Under the pieces are notes generated by a model. That model made no database searches, had not been told where the DNA came from, and saw only the letters and a program-made list of their open reading frames with translations. The position numbers and the translations under genes are program-made. 64,000 bases of DNA from Aurantiochytrium sp. KH105 (taxonomy: Eukaryota > Sar > Bigyra > Thraustochytrida > Thraustochytriidae), in NCBI GenBank assembly GCA_003116975.1, contig BGKB01000026.1:682001-746000 (forward strand), written 5' to 3'. Position 1 is the stretch's first letter. Each line of letters opens with the position of its first letter. Shown piece by piece: positions 18,837 to 30,200 of this stretch.

Positions 18837-21800
18837 CTACGGATTCGCAATGTGCGAGTCATGCTTGGTTAGTTTAACGCGACTGCCGCCCATGGAGATT
18901 TCCGAGAGACGCCGAGGCATCTCGCCCGAAGCACCGGTTTTGCCGCCATTACCCGCGTCATCATCGCCGCCAACCTCGGGTCCTTGAGACATGCCCTGTG
19001 GTCCATCGTAGACAAAAGCAGGCTGCACAGGTCCAATGCCGCCATCGTCGGCGTCGACACCAGCCTGTGGTGCTGGTTCCGCAGAGGTGCGCATACGCTT
19101 GTTGGTCGCACGACGGAGGGCACCAATCGACAAGGGAACGGGAGAGACAATGAGTCGACCCGTCTCGCGAAGCACTTTCATGCCGTCCCGCACCGCACGC
19201 GGCTTACTCTTGACACCGTTCATGTACCCACGATCCTGCTCAACGAGAATGTCAAGAGGTCTGGGAAAGTACCAACGACGAATCGCCGCGTAGCCCATGT
19301 CAACCGCGAGAATAGTAACGACCACGAGAAAGATTTGCGACCAGGCCATGGCCGGATTCGCGCCGGGATAGAACAGAAAGGCGGGCGTCGTGACCAGAGA
19401 CATGCCAATGAGAAAAGCCACGATAATGAAAGTAAAGGCAGCCACCGTGCCGTTGGTAATGTAATCGCCAATAATGAGCTGCTCAAAGTACTCGACGAGG
19501 AAAATCGTCGTAAAGGCGGTGGAACCAAAAACGGCCTGCGGGGTCCCCTCGGGCATGGCGAGAAAGATAAAGCACCAAATGATCACAAGATGCACAATGA
19601 CCCGGATGATAATGTTGCGAAAGACGGCCAGATTAAGGTCCATATTCTTTGCACCAACTTCGTAAACCCACGGGTTCGAAAGAACGGTCTCCGGGGCGAG
19701 ATCCTGATTGAACCATCCATGCGCGATGACTGCAAAGTTAAAGAGACCAGGAGCGAAAAAGGTATACAGGTACTCGTAGTAGACTTGCTGACCGGACCAG
19801 TGGCAATAGATCTGAAAGATGTAGAGCGTGCAAATGTAAATAAGCCAGCAGTAAATGAGGAAAACGATGACAGCCGCCTGACGACGGTAGTTCCACCGAC
19901 CATGCACGAGCATGAGGCGCACGACGAAGCGGAATTGCGCAATGCTAAAATCCGAGCTGTTGACCGCCTGTCGGCCCTCATGGCCGCTGATGCCAATGCC
20001 CACATGCGCGGTCTGGATCATGGGCACGTCATTTGCGCCATCGCCAATCGCCAGCGTAATGGGCTCGCGCTTGAGCTTTTTGTTGTCGGGTGCGTGCCGC
20101 ACCATTTCGACAATAAGAGACTTTTGCTTGGGGGATACACGGCAGGCCAACACGACCTTGCAATTGCGTGCAACATGAAGGAACTTGGCTTCGAGCTCCG
20201 GGGAGCCCTTTTGCTCCGTCAGGAGAAGCTCGAGGGCATCGCCCGAGACAACGAGCGCCAGGGAGTCGGCGGCGTCTCGGTCGTCGCTCGAAGACCCCGA
20301 GGCCGGGCCCATCTCGATATCCTGCTGCTGGCCCTGCTGTTGCTGATCTCCTCCATTTGACGATGCATGATTTGAAGAAGTCGACGACGGGGCCGCCGCA
20401 TTGGCGCCCTGGCTAAGGGCTGCGGAGATGCTGGTGGCCTCCCGCATCGCTTCATAGACGGCTTCGACCTGGGCATGCACGACTTGCTCATCGCGGGAAA
20501 TAAGCTTGAGCTGATCCATGCTATTGTCCAAAAGCCGCGAGGACAGGCCAATGTTGATGGCGGTCTCGACCTTGTCTCCGGTGAGGACCCATACTTGGAC
20601 GCCGGCGTCGCGAAGGGTCTGAATGGCTTCTGGGACACCTAGCTGCAGCTGATCTTCGATTGCCGTGGCGCCAACAATGGTTACATCACGTTCAATCTGC
20701 TCGGCCACGTGAGCAAGGGCCTCCTTTCGCTCCGAACTGGGCGCGACCATGGCTTCGCGATGGCGCTGCTGCCACGTGACGAATTCATCCTCTGTAAGAT
20801 CGCGGCGGCCCATGACTAGTGTGCGCAAACCGCCCCAGGCATAGCGCAAGAGCTGATCGCTGAGGATGGCAACGTACTCGTCTTGTCCTGGTGCGAGACG
20901 CTCAAGCATGACATTATCTGCGCCCTTCATGAGCAGCGACAGGGAACCGTCGGAACGTTCGACGACGAGAGACATGCGCTTGCGGGTGCTGTTGAACGGG
21001 TTGAGGGCCACAATGAGGTACTCTTCAATCTCTCCATTGGGAAGCTGCAGACGCACACTGCCATCGCTTGACTGCAAGAGCTTAATGCCAAGGGCTTCGG
21101 CGCCACGAACAAAGGCTTCTTCATCCGGGCTCTCTGCATTGAGCGAAGTGACCTTGGTCACCGGGTCCTGGTCGAGAATGACCGTGTGGCAAACGGAAAG
21201 AAAAACAAGCATATCGAGGACCTCTTGACGGCCGGCGGACCCGGCCGGTTCCTGGAGGAGAGCGACAATGTCGGCAAAAACCTCCTCGGTGGTTGCATCG
21301 CCAATCGTCGCGGCCGCCGGGGAGCTTTCATTCGATTCTGGGGAGACGCCGGCGGAAGAAGTGGCGACAGTTCCGTCGGTGGCGGACGGGGCAATGGATA
21401 GCGAGCCTTTGACGCCCTCGCCGGCATGATCGCCATTGGTCTCAGAGGTCTGCACAGCCTGGCCGGACTGCGTGACTGCCGGGGGTTGAAAGCCATACGC
21501 CTTGCCAGCGATAAAGGTACCAACGAGCTTCATCTCATTGCGCGTGAGCGTTCCGGTCTTGTCGCTGAAGAAGTGAGTAATTTGGCCCACCTCGGCCGTG
21601 AGCGAGGCCGTGCGGCACTTGGCAGGGGTGTCCGTGGCTTCGTGATACATTTCCCGGTCAAGGTCAATCATCTTCTGAGAGTACTTGTTGATGATCTCAA
21701 TGAGGAGAACCATGGAGATGGGAATGAGGTTGCTAAACATGATGCAAAAGGTGATGAAAAAGGCAAGGCCACCCCAAACTTTGTAGTTCTGCGTCGAAGA

Positions 21801-23294
21801 GGAGAATTGAAAGTACCACCACTCACTGGTGTCCGTCTGCTGAAAGAGAAGGATATCTGCAAGAATGACAATGGCAAAGTAGACGCCAAGCAGCGTGAAC
21901 ATGAGACGGTTGACGAGAACATCAATGCGGCTGAATTTGACGGGACTCGGTTTACGCGAGAGGGCCAGCTTGGTCTCGTGGCCCGCATAGGCAACCATAC
22001 CGATGATCCACTTGGTGTTCCGCAGCTCTGAGCCGCGTAAGATGAGATGTTTGAACTCGAGAGGGATCTTGTCGAGGGACATTTTAGCCCTCGAAGGTGT
22101 GAACGAGCCGTCGAACTGCAAAAACGCGTTGGGCTGCTCGTACTCGTAGCGACCGCGCGCGGCGCGGGCAAGCACCTTTGCGACGGCTTCGATCTCGGTG
22201 TCGCGCGAGGAGAGGCAGGTCTCGTCGAGGTGGCCGAGCACAAAGCGATTAATAGGCGCCGGCACCTCCTTGATTTTGAGGTTGGTTTCTCCGTCAATGC
22301 CCGAGGTCTCAATGTAGCAAGAGTTCTTTTTGTCCGTGGCTGTGCCGTAGAGGAGCACAAGATCAGCGGGGAAGCTGTTGCGGTTATTGACGACGACAAG
22401 ATCACCAGGAAGGAGTTCGCCCCAGGTCGAGTCGACGAGGGCACCGTCTTTGAAACGCACGCGCTTGACGAGGCGAGAGTTTTCTTCTTTGTCTCCGCGA
22501 TGCTTGGCGAGGTCGTCGAGACCTTCGACAAGCATACCGGAAATGACGAGAATTGCGAGGTAGGCGGCTGTGCCGGTGGCCTGCCAGGGTGTGAGGAAGA
22601 GCTCCTCGTTCCAGTTGCCGACGACGAGGAGAATGACGATGCAGAGGAAGAAGAAGTTGACGAAGCGGCGGAACTGGTAGCCTGCTGCGAGGGGGATGAA
22701 TGACCACGGGGAGTACTTGCTGGTGCGCACGGCGTTGGTTCTCCGGGGTTGGGCACCCGAGCTTGCTTGTTCCTTGAGGAAGGCGCGGGTGAGCGGTACA
22801 TCGAGGTGGATGGACTCGACCGGTTGGCCCTTTTTCGGCACTTGGACGGGTTTCTCCAGAAATCTGTCGAGACGGAGAAATTTGAGCACGCGAAAACAAG
22901 CCGACCCGTTCCGGTTCACGTCTTCCTCGACGTCGTTGTCAGCGCTTCCATGGATCATGGTATTGTCGAGCGCGTCTGCGCGAAGGGCGGTGCTTTCGTG
23001 GGCATCATCGTCCTGGCTTCCCTCTGATCCGCTGTCCCTCGCCGTGCCGCTGCGCCCTGCGCCTGCTGCAGTTCCGGTGGCGTGGCCCCCGGGGGAGGCC
23101 GGCTCCAGGTCCGCGCTGGCGGCGGCGTCCATCTCGTCCTTCTTGTCTTGGGTTCCTGCGGTACGGCTCTGCTCGGCGAGGTTGTCTACCTCCTCGTCTT
23201 CGGCGCCGCGCACGGGGTTCACGGACGCCACGCCCACGGAGGGCTCCTCCTGCTCCTCTCCGGCGCCGCCCGACGAGCCCGCGCGCTTGCTCAT
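18837..23294 (-). CDS. P4-type ATPase (aminophospholipid flippase)
   Basis: A 1485-residue type IV P-type ATPase that should flip phospholipids from the outer to the inner leaflet, normally with a CDC50 partner (not in this window). Diagnostic features: FVNFFFLCIVILLVVGN in the first membrane pair; the actuator motif DGETNLK near residue 338 (P4 form of TGES); PISM in TM4 where P4 pumps have PISL; the phosphorylation motif SDKTGTLT near 577; ESPDEEAFVRGA; GDKVETAINIG; and GDGANDVPMI near 1083. About ten membrane segments are expected. It is longer than usual because of a ~185-residue acidic, Ser/Ala-rich N-terminus and Ser/Ala/Gln-rich insertions in the nucleotide-binding region (for example near 975-1000). 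The ATG at 23294 is used; the frame upstream has no other ATG. A C-terminal segment is copied as a fragment at 17027-17178. Confidence 0.95.
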   Translation of the reverse strand: MSKRAGSSGGAGEEQEEPSVGVASVNPVRGAEDEEVDNLAEQSRTAGTQDKKDEMDAAASADLEPASPGGHATGTAAGAGRSGTARDSGSEGSQDDDAHESTALRADALDNTMIHGSADNDVEEDVNRNGSACFRVLKFLRLDRFLEKPVQVPKKGQPVESIHLDVPLTRAFLKEQASSGAQPRRTNAVRTSKYSPWSFIPLAAGYQFRRFVNFFFLCIVILLVVGNWNEELFLTPWQATGTAAYLAILVISGMLVEGLDDLAKHRGDKEENSRLVKRVRFKDGALVDSTWGELLPGDLVVVNNRNSFPADLVLLYGTATDKKNSCYIETSGIDGETNLKIKEVPAPINRFVLGHLDETCLSSRDTEIEAVAKVLARAARGRYEYEQPNAFLQFDGSFTPSRAKMSLDKIPLEFKHLILRGSELRNTKWIIGMVAYAGHETKLALSRKPSPVKFSRIDVLVNRLMFTLLGVYFAIVILADILLFQQTDTSEWWYFQFSSSTQNYKVWGGLAFFITFCIMFSNLIPISMVLLIEIINKYSQKMIDLDREMYHEATDTPAKCRTASLTAEVGQITHFFSDKTGTLTRNEMKLVGTFIAGKAYGFQPPAVTQSGQAVQTSETNGDHAGEGVKGSLSIAPSATDGTVATSSAGVSPESNESSPAAATIGDATTEEVFADIVALLQEPAGSAGRQEVLDMLVFLSVCHTVILDQDPVTKVTSLNAESPDEEAFVRGAEALGIKLLQSSDGSVRLQLPNGEIEEYLIVALNPFNSTRKRMSLVVERSDGSLSLLMKGADNVMLERLAPGQDEYVAILSDQLLRYAWGGLRTLVMGRRDLTEDEFVTWQQRHREAMVAPSSERKEALAHVAEQIERDVTIVGATAIEDQLQLGVPEAIQTLRDAGVQVWVLTGDKVETAINIGLSSRLLDNSMDQLKLISRDEQVVHAQVEAVYEAMREATSISAALSQGANAAAPSSTSSNHASSNGGDQQQQGQQQDIEMGPASGSSSDDRDAADSLALVVSGDALELLLTEQKGSPELEAKFLHVARNCKVVLACRVSPKQKSLIVEMVRHAPDNKKLKREPITLAIGDGANDVPMIQTAHVGIGISGHEGRQAVNSSDFSIAQFRFVVRLMLVHGRWNYRRQAAVIVFLIYCWLIYICTLYIFQIYCHWSGQQVYYEYLYTFFAPGLFNFAVIAHGWFNQDLAPETVLSNPWVYEVGAKNMDLNLAVFRNIIIRVIVHLVIIWCFIFLAMPEGTPQAVFGSTAFTTIFLVEYFEQLIIGDYITNGTVAAFTFIIVAFLIGMSLVTTPAFLFYPGANPAMAWSQIFLVVVTILAVDMGYAAIRRWYFPRPLDILVEQDRGYMNGVKSKPRAVRDGMKVLRETGRLIVSPVPLSIGALRRATNKRMRTSAEPAPQAGVDADDGGIGPVQPAFVYDGPQGMSQGPEVGGDDDAGNGGKTGASGEMPRRLSEISMGGSRVKLTKHDSHIANP

Positions 23295-23918
23295 TTGCTC
23301 ACAAAGCAATCAACGCGCGCGCGCAAGAGAGAGAGAGACACAGAGAGAGCAAGTGGAGCAGAGCAAGCTCTCTTTGTTTGCGTCTCGGCGGCTGTAGCAA
23401 TGAATCCACTCTCAGCACCCACGCACGCACCCACGCACGCACCCACGCACACGAGCGAGCGAGCGAGTGAGCGAGCTTGAGCAGCTCGAGCAGGTGCGAG
23501 CACCGCTGTGTGCCGAATGCACGGGCAGCGCAATTCGGGTCCTGCTGCTTGCTGGCCTGCTTACTTGCTTGCCTGCTTTTGCTTGTTGGCTAATAGACGG
23601 GACGGGACGAGACGAGACGGAGTCGGCTTTTGCGTGGCCCGGGGTCAGCTCTTCTTCCTCGCTGAGGTGACCGGGAAGGGGTGGCTGGCTCGGTCCAGGT
23701 CTCGCTCGGCCCGGGTCCCCGGTCCTGAGCACACGGGTCGGGCACGGGACTCGAGGCGCGAGGCGCGAGGCCGCGCGGCGTGGCCTGGCCTGGCCTCGCG
23801 ACGGTCGGTGTTTGTCTAGGTCGGCGAGGGAGACCTGCTGCCGCCAATTCGATCAATCCCGGACGCAGTCAGCCGCGCCGCGTTAGGAAATTGGCGGCAG
23901 GCAGCTAAGCGTGGTGAT

Positions 23919-23943
23919 AATCGATCGATCGATCGATTGATCC
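23919..23943. repeat. (ATCG)n array
   Basis: A palindromic GATC-type tetranucleotide run; a second one lies at 24062-24100. Confidence 0.9.
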
Positions 23944-24061
23944 GACAGCTGGCTTGGCGCTTCCGTCTGTTTGGTCTGTCCGTCGGCTGCGATGTTCCGC
24001 CAGGCCTGATCGGCTGCAAGAACGACACAAGCACAGCAAAGCTCGCACCCGTGCGGCTGTG

Positions 24062-24100
24062 GAGATCGATCGATCGTTCGTTCGATCGATCGATCGATCA
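24062..24100. repeat. (GATC)n array with GTTC interruption
   Basis: The run reads GATC units, then two TTCG units, then GATC units again, so much of it is self-complementary. Confidence 0.9.
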
Positions 24101-24210
24101 GTGGCAGCTGCAGCTGCAGGTCCCTGTCGCTGGGATCCTCAGCTCTTCAAGTTTGCAGTTCTACTCCTCGCTTGCTCGAGCGCGACACCGACGACGACAA
24201 CGACGGGAGC

Positions 24211-24240
24211 CGTGCGTGCGTGCGTGCGTGCGTGCGTGCG
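24211..24240. repeat. (CGTG)n simple repeat
   Basis: Seven to eight CGTG units, the same motif as the run near 9945. Confidence 0.9.
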
Positions 24241-24370
24241 AGACGCTGGCAGCAGTTTTAGCAGTTTGCCTGCCGCAGAGCCGCGAGCAGAGCAGCGAGC
24301 GCTTCTCGCCGCACTCCGATCCTGCCTGCACTGCCAGCGCGGACCGCCGCGCGAAGAAAGAACTCGAGCT

Positions 24371-24418
24371 GGAGGGAGGAAGGAGAAAAGGAAGAAAGGA
24401 AGGAAGGAAGGAAGGAAG
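24371..24418. repeat. (GGAA)n purine-rich repeat
   Basis: An imperfect purine run that becomes regular GGAA units in its second half. Confidence 0.85.
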
Positions 24419-24553
24419 CAAAGAAACCCAAAGCGAATGATCGAAAGGAAAAAAGCAAAGGACAGGAACGAGCCAGCCTCTGCCAGCCGCCCGCCCGCTG
24501 CGGCTTGCGACCCGCCCTCGCGCCGCTCAGCCCCTCCCTCCCCTTTGCGGTTC

Positions 24554-24580
24554 TGCCTGCCTGCCTGCCTGCCTGCCTGC
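24554..24580. repeat. (CCTG)n simple repeat
   Basis: About six CCTG units; the same motif recurs at 48672. Confidence 0.9.
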
Positions 24581-25635
24581 CGAAGCCTGCCGAAGCCTCC
24601 TCGGATTTGAAACGCGGATTTGAATTTGAACTCGAGCTCGGGTTTGAATTCCTCTGCCCTGCCGCCACGCTCTTTCTTTCTTCTTCTCCCCGATCATGCT
24701 CAGCTCGACGCAAACCCTCTTCTTCTTTCAAGCCCGCCGCCGACGAAGTCCAAGCCGAGCGCGCCCTCGCGAGGGCGGGCGCTGCGGCCGCGGCATGCGC
24801 GCCGCCGGCAGCGGCAATCGGTGCAGGCAGGCAGGCAGCGCAGGCAGGTCGCGCAGGGCGGGGCGGCCCTCCCCCGGGTGACGGACAGAGGCGGCGCTTC
24901 CAGTGGCCGCCCGCGCGAATAATAACAGCATTTTAAACCCGATCGAAGGCGTACGTCGCATCGATGGACGGGCCGGCGGCCGTGATCTTAGACGCAGCGA
25001 TCATCGAGGCGCCGAAGAAGGCGCTGCGCTGCGCTGCGCTGCGCAGAGCAGAGCGGTCCGCAGCAGCCGAATCGCCGTCCCGAGGAGCCTCGTGCGAGCG
25101 AGCGTGTGGCCGAATACGGTTCGATGTGAGGGGGGGAGAAAGGGAAAACCGACCGGGATGCGGAGCCGCGAGCGACACCAGGGAGCCCGGCCGCTGCGCG
25201 CTGCGCTGCAGGGGCAGCTAGCTGGCTCCGAGTCTTGGTTGGACGCGGCGCGCAAGCCCCGAGCTGAGACGCGCCAGCGACTCGCGACTCGCGACTCGCG
25301 ACCTTGACGATGGCCGATGAGCCGTCTGTCTGGTCGTGGGAGGATTGCTCGATTGGGACGAAATAAGGTGAGTCCGCTCGTGGCGCCGAAGAGTGGATCG
25401 CAGCCGCCGCCGCCGTAGGCAGCAGCAGCCAGCCACTCCAGCCACAGCCACAGCCAGCTGCAGCAGCAGCAACAGCAGTGCAGACGGCATTGACAGTGAG
25501 ACGGCACGGACCGGGAGTGCAGCCGACGGACCGCTGCGAAATGACGCAAGACAACTCGAAATTCGTGTGGACGTATACGTGTGTTCCATTTATTACTGTC
25601 GGGGTCTAGTAGTCTCAGGGTGTCTGTGAATGTAT

Positions 25636-25665
25636 GCTGCGGCTGCGGCTGCGGCTGCGGCTGCG
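25636..25665. repeat. (GCGGCT)n hexanucleotide repeat
   Basis: About five GCGGCT units lie in the downstream spacer of the methyltransferase gene. Confidence 0.9.
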
Positions 25666-25783
25666 ACTTCGTCACCGCCAATAGTGCATGATCATAAAGA
25701 GAAGGCGCAAAAGAGAGAGAGAATAAAGTGAAACGGCGACTGATGTTGCCGATACCATGGCGCGCAAATTTACTTGGTCTTCT

Positions 25784-25818
25784 TGACATGACATGACACA
25801 TGACATGACATGACATGA
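25784..25818. repeat. (GACAT)n repeat
   Basis: About six GACAT pentamers with one CA interruption, about 100 bp past the methyltransferase stop. Confidence 0.9.
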
Positions 25819-25920
25819 GTTCCGCCTTATTCTGATGGAATAGCGCTGTCCGAAAAAAACACGCAATGAAATCAGTTGTCCATGGAAGATAGAGACGCGA
25901 AAAAAATGGCTGACCAAGGC

Positions 25921-26865
25921 CTAGTTGGTTTTCTTGAGTTCCGCCTTCGTCTTAGAGGCCGCCTCATCGCCCTCGGGAACAGCCTCTTCGCCTTCAGCAG
26001 CAGCAGCAGCAGCCTTGTCCCGGGCCTCCTGCTCCACAGCAGCGCGATACTCGCGAATAAACCAGTTGACCATGAAAAAGAGACACAGAGAGAGGATGAT
26101 GATGTTGTAGATGTGAATGTTGCCAAGACCATGGTACATGAGGAAAAGAAGCAGGGCAAAGAGCGCCACCATCGCGCCATTGAAGATCTTGATAATGTAC
26201 GGGTTACGTAAAGGGTCAAAGAACCACTCAAGCTTCTTCACAAAGGCCGACTTTTCACGTGGCGCAGCGACTTCTTCCGCCTTCTCTCCCAGTGGTTGTG
26301 CTTCATCTTCAGCACAGGTTGACGAACCTTTTGCCTTGGCTCGCATCTTGTCATAAAGGTAAAGCCGAGTGATCCCGTCGCATACCACCGCTTCAGCAAA
26401 GTCGTCGCCAAGGTATTTGAGGCTGAACATGTTGGACACAATCTTCACGCCGCGGCGATACGCTGTAGTCACCACTTCTTGAAGGTCAGGATTGCTCTGC
26501 ACGTTCAAATACATAAAAATCACCGTCGCGCGGTCCAGGTCCGCAACCTTGGTGGCGTCTGCGTGTCGTACCTCCACGAGATGTCCCACCTTGTAGTGCT
26601 CGACCTCCTTTTCGGCGCGCTCCGCGAAGCGGGCGTCATACTCGACACCAACGCAGCGGCAGCCATACTTGAGCGCCACCGCGCACAAAAGGCGTGCGTC
26701 GCCGCAGCCGAGGTCGAAGACGACGTCGTCCTCGCCAATCCCTGCGCCGTGCTTGCCCGGTCCCAGCAGATCGCACGTGCGGTGGATGACGTCCGGGCTG
26801 CTCGGGTTGAAGGGCGCCAGCTTGGGCGCTCCCGCCACGATGCCCTCTTGCTCGCCGTCACCCAT
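25921..26865 (-). CDS. Membrane-anchored class I SAM-dependent methyltransferase
   Basis: A 314-residue protein. Residues ~15-165 form a Rossmann methyltransferase domain: the glycine motif I VVFDLGCGDARLL, motif II CVGVEYDARFAERA, and ADATKVADL followed by TVIFMYLNVQ. The pattern SSPDVIHRTCDLL before motif I and the MYLN segment resemble the DOT1/FAM173 (lysine methyltransferase) type, so a protein lysine substrate is possible but unproven. A charged linker follows, then two hydrophobic helices near 232-275 (IFNGAMVALFALLLFLMYHG and IIILSLCLFFMVNWF), and a Lys/Glu/Ala tail ending KAELKKTN. A membrane location with a soluble catalytic head is inferred. The ATG at 26865 sits just before the domain; an upstream in-frame ATG at 27015 would add 50 Arg/Ala-rich residues. 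It is divergent to VPS16. Part of it is copied at 16765 and 18289. Confidence 0.85.
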   Translation of the reverse strand: MGDGEQEGIVAGAPKLAPFNPSSPDVIHRTCDLLGPGKHGAGIGEDDVVFDLGCGDARLLCAVALKYGCRCVGVEYDARFAERAEKEVEHYKVGHLVEVRHADATKVADLDRATVIFMYLNVQSNPDLQEVVTTAYRRGVKIVSNMFSLKYLGDDFAEAVVCDGITRLYLYDKMRAKAKGSSTCAEDEAQPLGEKAEEVAAPREKSAFVKKLEWFFDPLRNPYIIKIFNGAMVALFALLLFLMYHGLGNIHIYNIIILSLCLFFMVNWFIREYRAAVEQEARDKAAAAAAEGEEAVPEGDEAASKTKAELKKTN

Positions 26866-27218
26866 GGCCGCCTTGCGCTCTTCTTCCGCGCGCGCGAGAA
26901 GAAGAAGACGAGCTGCGTCACGGCACGGTACGTCGCCTCGCCTCGCCTCGCGTCGCGATGGCCCCGCGTCGTGTCGCGCTCTTGCGCGTCTGGGGCCCGC
27001 CGCCAGCGTCGCCATCTTGGCCACAGCCGCCGGGACCGCGACGTTGCCGCACCAATATCCTTTTTTCCCTCCGAGGAAGGCGTTGAAGAGCGCTGCGCTG
27101 CGCCGGGCTGCGCAGCGCTCGCGGCCCTTCCGCGGCGGGAAAGACCTCTTCGCCTAGTGTCTTTCTCTCGCTTGCTCGTGGCTCTCGCGAGAGTTGGCGC
27201 GCGAGCGCATCGAACCCC
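26866..27218. other. Short divergent promoter region
   Basis: This 353 bp region separates the starts of the methyltransferase and VPS16 genes and must hold both core promoters. It has CTGCGCTGCG repeats near 27090-27120 and no obvious TATA box. Confidence 0.5.
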
Positions 27219-30200
27219 ATGGCCGCCTGGCAGCGCCTCGGCGGAATCAGCTTCGCCAAGCACACCGTGTACGGCGGCGACGGCCTCGCGTGGAGCCTGG
27301 CTGCCGACGACCTCGGCGAGGATAACCTTTCCGCAGCTGCTGCCTTTGGAGGTCCGCTCGCGCTCCTATCTGGGGGAAAATGCGGACGCGGTGCAAAAGG
27401 TAAACAGAACACCAGCAGTCTGGTCGGCGACAGGAATGCCGGCGCCATCTACGACATGTGCGGCCGCAAGCTCGGGAATCTGCCCTTGGAGGGCGGAATC
27501 CCGCTCGTTCCTGGCGGTTTTGGTTGGCTCGATCGTGTTGCTGGACATGGCGGGGAGCTCTGTGTCACTGTTTACGTCACCGGCGCCGTGCATGCCGTCA
27601 CCGCTTCCGGGGGAGAGCCTTTGCAAGCACCCGTTGTGCGTACTAATCCCTTTGAAGACCACGGCCTCAGCCCGCGCATCATGTCGCTGGCTCTCGCCAA
27701 CGATGAGCATGATGGCTACATTGTACACGCCTGCGTCTTTGGAGATGGCATTGCTGCCGTCCTTCGCAGTGGCAAGGTTGTCGTTGCCTTTGCCGGGGAG
27801 GCGGGACGTTTGCGCACGCTCAACCGAGGTCTACCCATTGGCGCTGGCGCCGCGCTCGCGCGCCTTGATGTAGCAGCCATGACGGTTGTGCTCGATCGCA
27901 CACGGCGATATCGCAGTCATGCTGCGCGCGCCAGGGCCGTGCGCGTAATCGTGGCGCTTGCCGAGGGCGTCGTGTTCACCGTCAGTGCCAGATCCGCCGT
28001 TCGCAGCCACGTCGGTGAGCAACATTCCCAAAGCACCAACTCTGCGGCAGAAACCAAAGCCGGCGCCACCTCCTCGTCCCCATCACCATCGCGTGCGCCT
28101 TCACCCGCAGCCGCCGTAGAAAGAGACTACGTGTTGCGCGCAAGTGCCGCTCCCAATGGCAAGTACGTGGCCTTTTTCTCCCGCAATGGCTGGCTCACCG
28201 TCATGGGCGCTGATCTCGGGACCACCTTTTTGGAATTTGACACTCAAGCCGGCGTCGCGCCCGCGCAAATGTGCTGGTGCGGGTCGGACGCCGTCGTTCT
28301 TCAATGGAAAGAGCTCGGTCTGCTTGTGGTGGGCCCCTATGGCGACTGGATCAAGTATACTTATAACGAGCCCGTGGTCATCATTCAAGAGATCGACGCG
28401 CTGCGCATCATCTCCAGCACCGCCGTCGAGCTTCTTCATCGCGTCGCACCAAGCACCGAGGCCATTGGCCGCCTTGGCTCCTTTGAGCCTGCCGCCATGC
28501 TCTGCGACGCTCTCGACGCCATGGATAACCACGACACCGCTGCGGCCGACGGCATGCGCGCTCTCAACGAGGATGACGTTCTCACCAAGGCGACTCTCGA
28601 CTGCATTGAGGCCGCCAAAGCAGATTTTGACACCGCCAAACAGGACCGCCTGCTGCGCGCCGCATCACTCGGCAAGTCCTTTTGCGACCGCGACGCGGAC
28701 CGCCGCTCCTGCGCTTCTGCCTTTGTTCTGGCCTGCAATGCCCTCCGTGTCCTGAATATTGTGCGCCACGAGTCAGTCGCACTTCCGCTCACAATTCAGC
28801 AATTTGCATTTATGGGCGCCCCGCGCCTTGCTCTCCGCCTCGCCGCGCGACGCATGCATCTTCTTGCTCTAAAAATCACATCCTACCTCGGCCTTGATCC
28901 GGCCGTCAAACAAGCGATTCTTGTGGACTGGGCTTGCGCAAAACTCCACGCTGACCTACCCGCAACCGTTCCCGAGTTCAATCGAAATCCAACAGACCCG
29001 ACCGACCGTAAACTTGTACGCTCCTCTTCTGCTGCTTCGCGAGCGAATCCCAAAACCCTTGCTGCATCTTCTGCCATTGCAGCGAGCCTAAGTCGCCAAA
29101 TATACACGCCACCTGCGCAAGCAGACGCCCTCACGCGATCCCCTGGCCCTGCAACGGGCCCGCCCTCCCGCACGCATTCCCCAGTTCCGCCCTCGCCTTC
29201 AATTTCCCACGCCACAGACCCTAGCGACGCAGGGTCTGTGGCCGGCGACCCGATCTCGACGAATGCCGATGGTCTGGGCGCCTTTGGCCGAAATCCAACC
29301 TCTCCAGCTCGCGCCAAGCAGGAACGTAGTTTGGTAGACCACCTCGCGAGCAAACTCGCGCCAGTGCGCGGCATTCCGTATGCTCGTCTGTCGCGCATTG
29401 CTGCAACTGCCGGCAAACTTTACGCCTCCATCCTGCTCGCTCGCCAGGAACCCGTGAGTATACGACGTACAGCACAGCTGCTCGAGCTTGAGGATTACAA
29501 GGAGGCCCTCACGTACGCGGTCAGCTCCTACGATCCAAACCTCATCCAATTCGCCGTCTTGTACATGTGGCCTGGACCGAACTCACCCCTGCGGCGTCGT
29601 CTCGTTTCTACCAAGGAACCATCATCTGAAAATACCAAAGATGCCGCATCACGTCTTGCTGCGCAGAGCGAGTACTTTGAGCTGGTGCGCCGTTTTCCCA
29701 TGGCACGCGCCTCGCTAGTGCACTTTTGCGAGGCTGCGAATGAGCGCACCATGCTCAAAGACTTTCACAGACACACAGAGCACCACTCTCGCATGGCCCG
29801 CGTCAGTGTAAAGGAGGCATTCGCGTGCCCTGGGCTTGACGCGCGCTTAGAAAAGCTCGGCGTTGCTGCCGAGCTCTACCAGCAAGATCGCGCGGAGCGC
29901 TCTGCAGACTTTCTCGCTCGTGCCACGCGTGATCACATGCGTCTGCTACGTATCCAGCGCGAACTCGAGGCCAACACAGGTCAGTCATTTTTTGTCGACA
30001 ACTCCCTCGCAGACACAGTCTTCAACTGTTTTGCACTTCAACTCGATGAAAAGGCGCGCGAGATCAAGGACGAGTTTGGCATGTCAGAACGCGCGTTTGC
30101 TGGTATTCATGTGCGCGCCTTTGCGCAATTGCAAGAGTGGTCCAAGCTGCGTGCCCTCGCTTCCACTCGTCGCTGCGCCGCGCCCTTGCTCGACTTTGTC

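Larger units (their letters stand above)
23295..25920. other. Repeat-rich intergenic spacer, 2.6 kb
   Basis: This is the upstream region of the P4-ATPase gene and downstream region of the methyltransferase gene. It is dense in simple repeats: ACGC runs at 23420-23450, GATC arrays, CGTG, GGAA, CCTG, CTGCG and GCGGCT runs, and an ACATG run at 25784-25818. The open frames found are Arg/Ala/Ser-rich translations of these repeats. No convincing gene was recognised. Confidence 0.6.

Noticed and set aside
23919-24100. GATC arrays considered as an origin or attachment site
   Set aside because: They are simple palindromic repeats like many others in the spacers, with no flanking integrase, direct repeat or origin features.
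25001-25816. A 271-codon minus-strand frame
   Set aside because: It reads through CTGCG, GCGGCT and ACATG repeats and shows no domain.
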